Assembly: GCA_022579005.1 (NCBI GenBank)
Contig: MU401488.1
Span: forward strand, 186,001-250,000
Origin: Poronia punctata
Taxonomy: Eukaryota; Ascomycota; Sordariomycetes; Xylariales; Xylariaceae
Length of the DNA stretch: 64,000 bases
Reading direction: 5' to 3'
Part shown: piece after piece, positions 63,201-64,000 of the stretch
Numbering within the stretch: position 1 is the first letter of the stretch
How the letters are laid out: each line of letters opens with the position of its first letter
Position numbers and translations under genes: made by a program
Notes under the pieces: model-generated
The model's input: the letters and a program-made list of their open reading frames with translations, nothing else
Told to the model about the DNA's origin: nothing
Databases searched by the model: none

Positions 63201-64000
63201 TACATATATTAATACTTTATATATAATAATACTTTATAAAAATAAGCAACTTAGCATTTTACTTTTAAGCAATATATTAATTTTTTAAAAAAGCGTAAGT
63301 TAATTATTTAAAAAATTTACTTAGCTTTTAGCTATAAAAAAATTAATTTAGTAATTTAATAAATTTTGCAACTTTATTACTAGCTTAACTTTATTAAAAA
63401 TATTTACTTAGCAACTAAGTCCTATTTTAACTATTAAAAGTTATAAAGCAGCTTGCTTAAAAAACAGTACTAGTATAACGTTTTTATTAGCTTTTTATGC
63501 TTATAAGTTATTAATATTTAAACTATATTATTTTATAAAAATTTTTTTGCTTTAGTTAAAATATAATATAAATAAATAGCTTTTTTTAAAGCTAAAGCTT
63601 TTTAGCAAATAAACTTTAAGTTAGTATTTAAGTTTTTTTATAAATATATAGCATACTACTATAATAGCGCGCTATATATTAAGTATAATAATAAAAGTAA
63701 ATTTAAAAAAAAAGTTATTATAATAGCTAAGCACTTTAAATATTATATAGCTTATAAGCTAGCTTACTACTTTTAAGCATAAGGCCTTATTAAAGGTAAG
63801 CACTGCTTAATTAAAATAATGCTTATAAAAGTAACTAATAAAACCAAAAAAAACTAGCTAGATTACCTAAGCCTTGCTATTTTAGCAAATAACGTTACTA
63901 TTTAATATTATAAGTATAGCTTATATAAACTAGTTTATAAACGTTTACTTATTTTGCTAATTAAAAACGTTATGCTAATATAATAAGTATTATAATAAGA
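51201..64000. repeat. AT-rich island 2, mutation-ravaged (RIP-like) repeat DNA
   Basis: About 12.8 kb, continuing past the window end, with the same composition as island 1 and no open frame of 60 codons or more. Less decayed patches, with visible GG, CC and CG, occur at about 52490-53110 and 56440-56580. An A-rich block at about 57130-57250 repeats CTAAAAAA words and could be the remains of a Lys/Ala-rich coding tail as found in pogo-type transposases; this is speculative. The original elements cannot be named by eye. Confidence 0.85.

Overview
The window is nuclear DNA from a filamentous ascomycete (Pezizomycotina). The evidence is the short GT-AG introns with TACTAAC-like branch points, proteins of clearly filamentous-fungal type (long ANK-PH-ORD oxysterol-binding protein, Zn2Cys6 regulator, APC permease, Efr3, Atp12, Rrp43, dienelactone hydrolase), and a two-speed composition: gene-bearing DNA of ordinary GC content alternating with extremely AT-rich blocks that look like repeat DNA destroyed by C-to-T mutation. 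The abundant ACCT/AGGT microsatellites fit Sordariomycetes, but I cannot place it further.

Layout. 1.2-7.9 kb: oxysterol-binding protein gene and peroxisomal acyl-CoA thioesterase, both on +. 7.9-18.1 kb: about 10 kb without a convincing gene, rich in microsatellites, with a TA-flanked MITE-like inverted-repeat element at 15.4-15.8 kb. 18.1-19.4 kb: Zn2Cys6 transcription factor. 19.4-23.3 kb: gene-poor. 23.3-25.7 kb: tRNA-Gly(GCC) and a six-exon amino acid/GABA-type permease, both on -. 25.7-28.1 kb: no gene. 28.1-35.4 kb: first AT-rich island. 37.6-42.9 kb: Efr3 and Atp12 on +. 43.5-44.5 kb: dienelactone hydrolase on -. 45.0-45.7 kb: a transposon-like element with 90-bp terminal inverted repeats and a perfect 9-bp target duplication, interrupted by an assembly gap. 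46.3-46.7 kb: a frameshifted phosphotransferase-like remnant. 47.1-48.2 kb: Rrp43. 48.9-51.0 kb: an orphan gene on - with an in-frame stop and a 5' end that runs into a tandem repeat. 51.2-64 kb: second AT-rich island, running off the window.

The intact genes are mostly housekeeping and show no cluster logic: lipid transfer at contact sites (Osh), plasma-membrane PI4-kinase anchoring (Efr3), peroxisomal fatty-acyl-CoA hydrolysis, ATP synthase assembly (Atp12), RNA decay (Rrp43) and amine/amino-acid uptake. I found no secondary-metabolite cluster and no CRISPR.

The most noteworthy signals are the 9-bp-TSD element, the unusual base context of the surviving G:C pairs in the AT islands, a 20-bp tandem repeat that records a stepwise GGTACC to AGTATA decay at an island border, an intergenic octamer (TACTCGTA) far above chance, and the orphan gene with a possible uracil-DNA-glycosylase-like segment.
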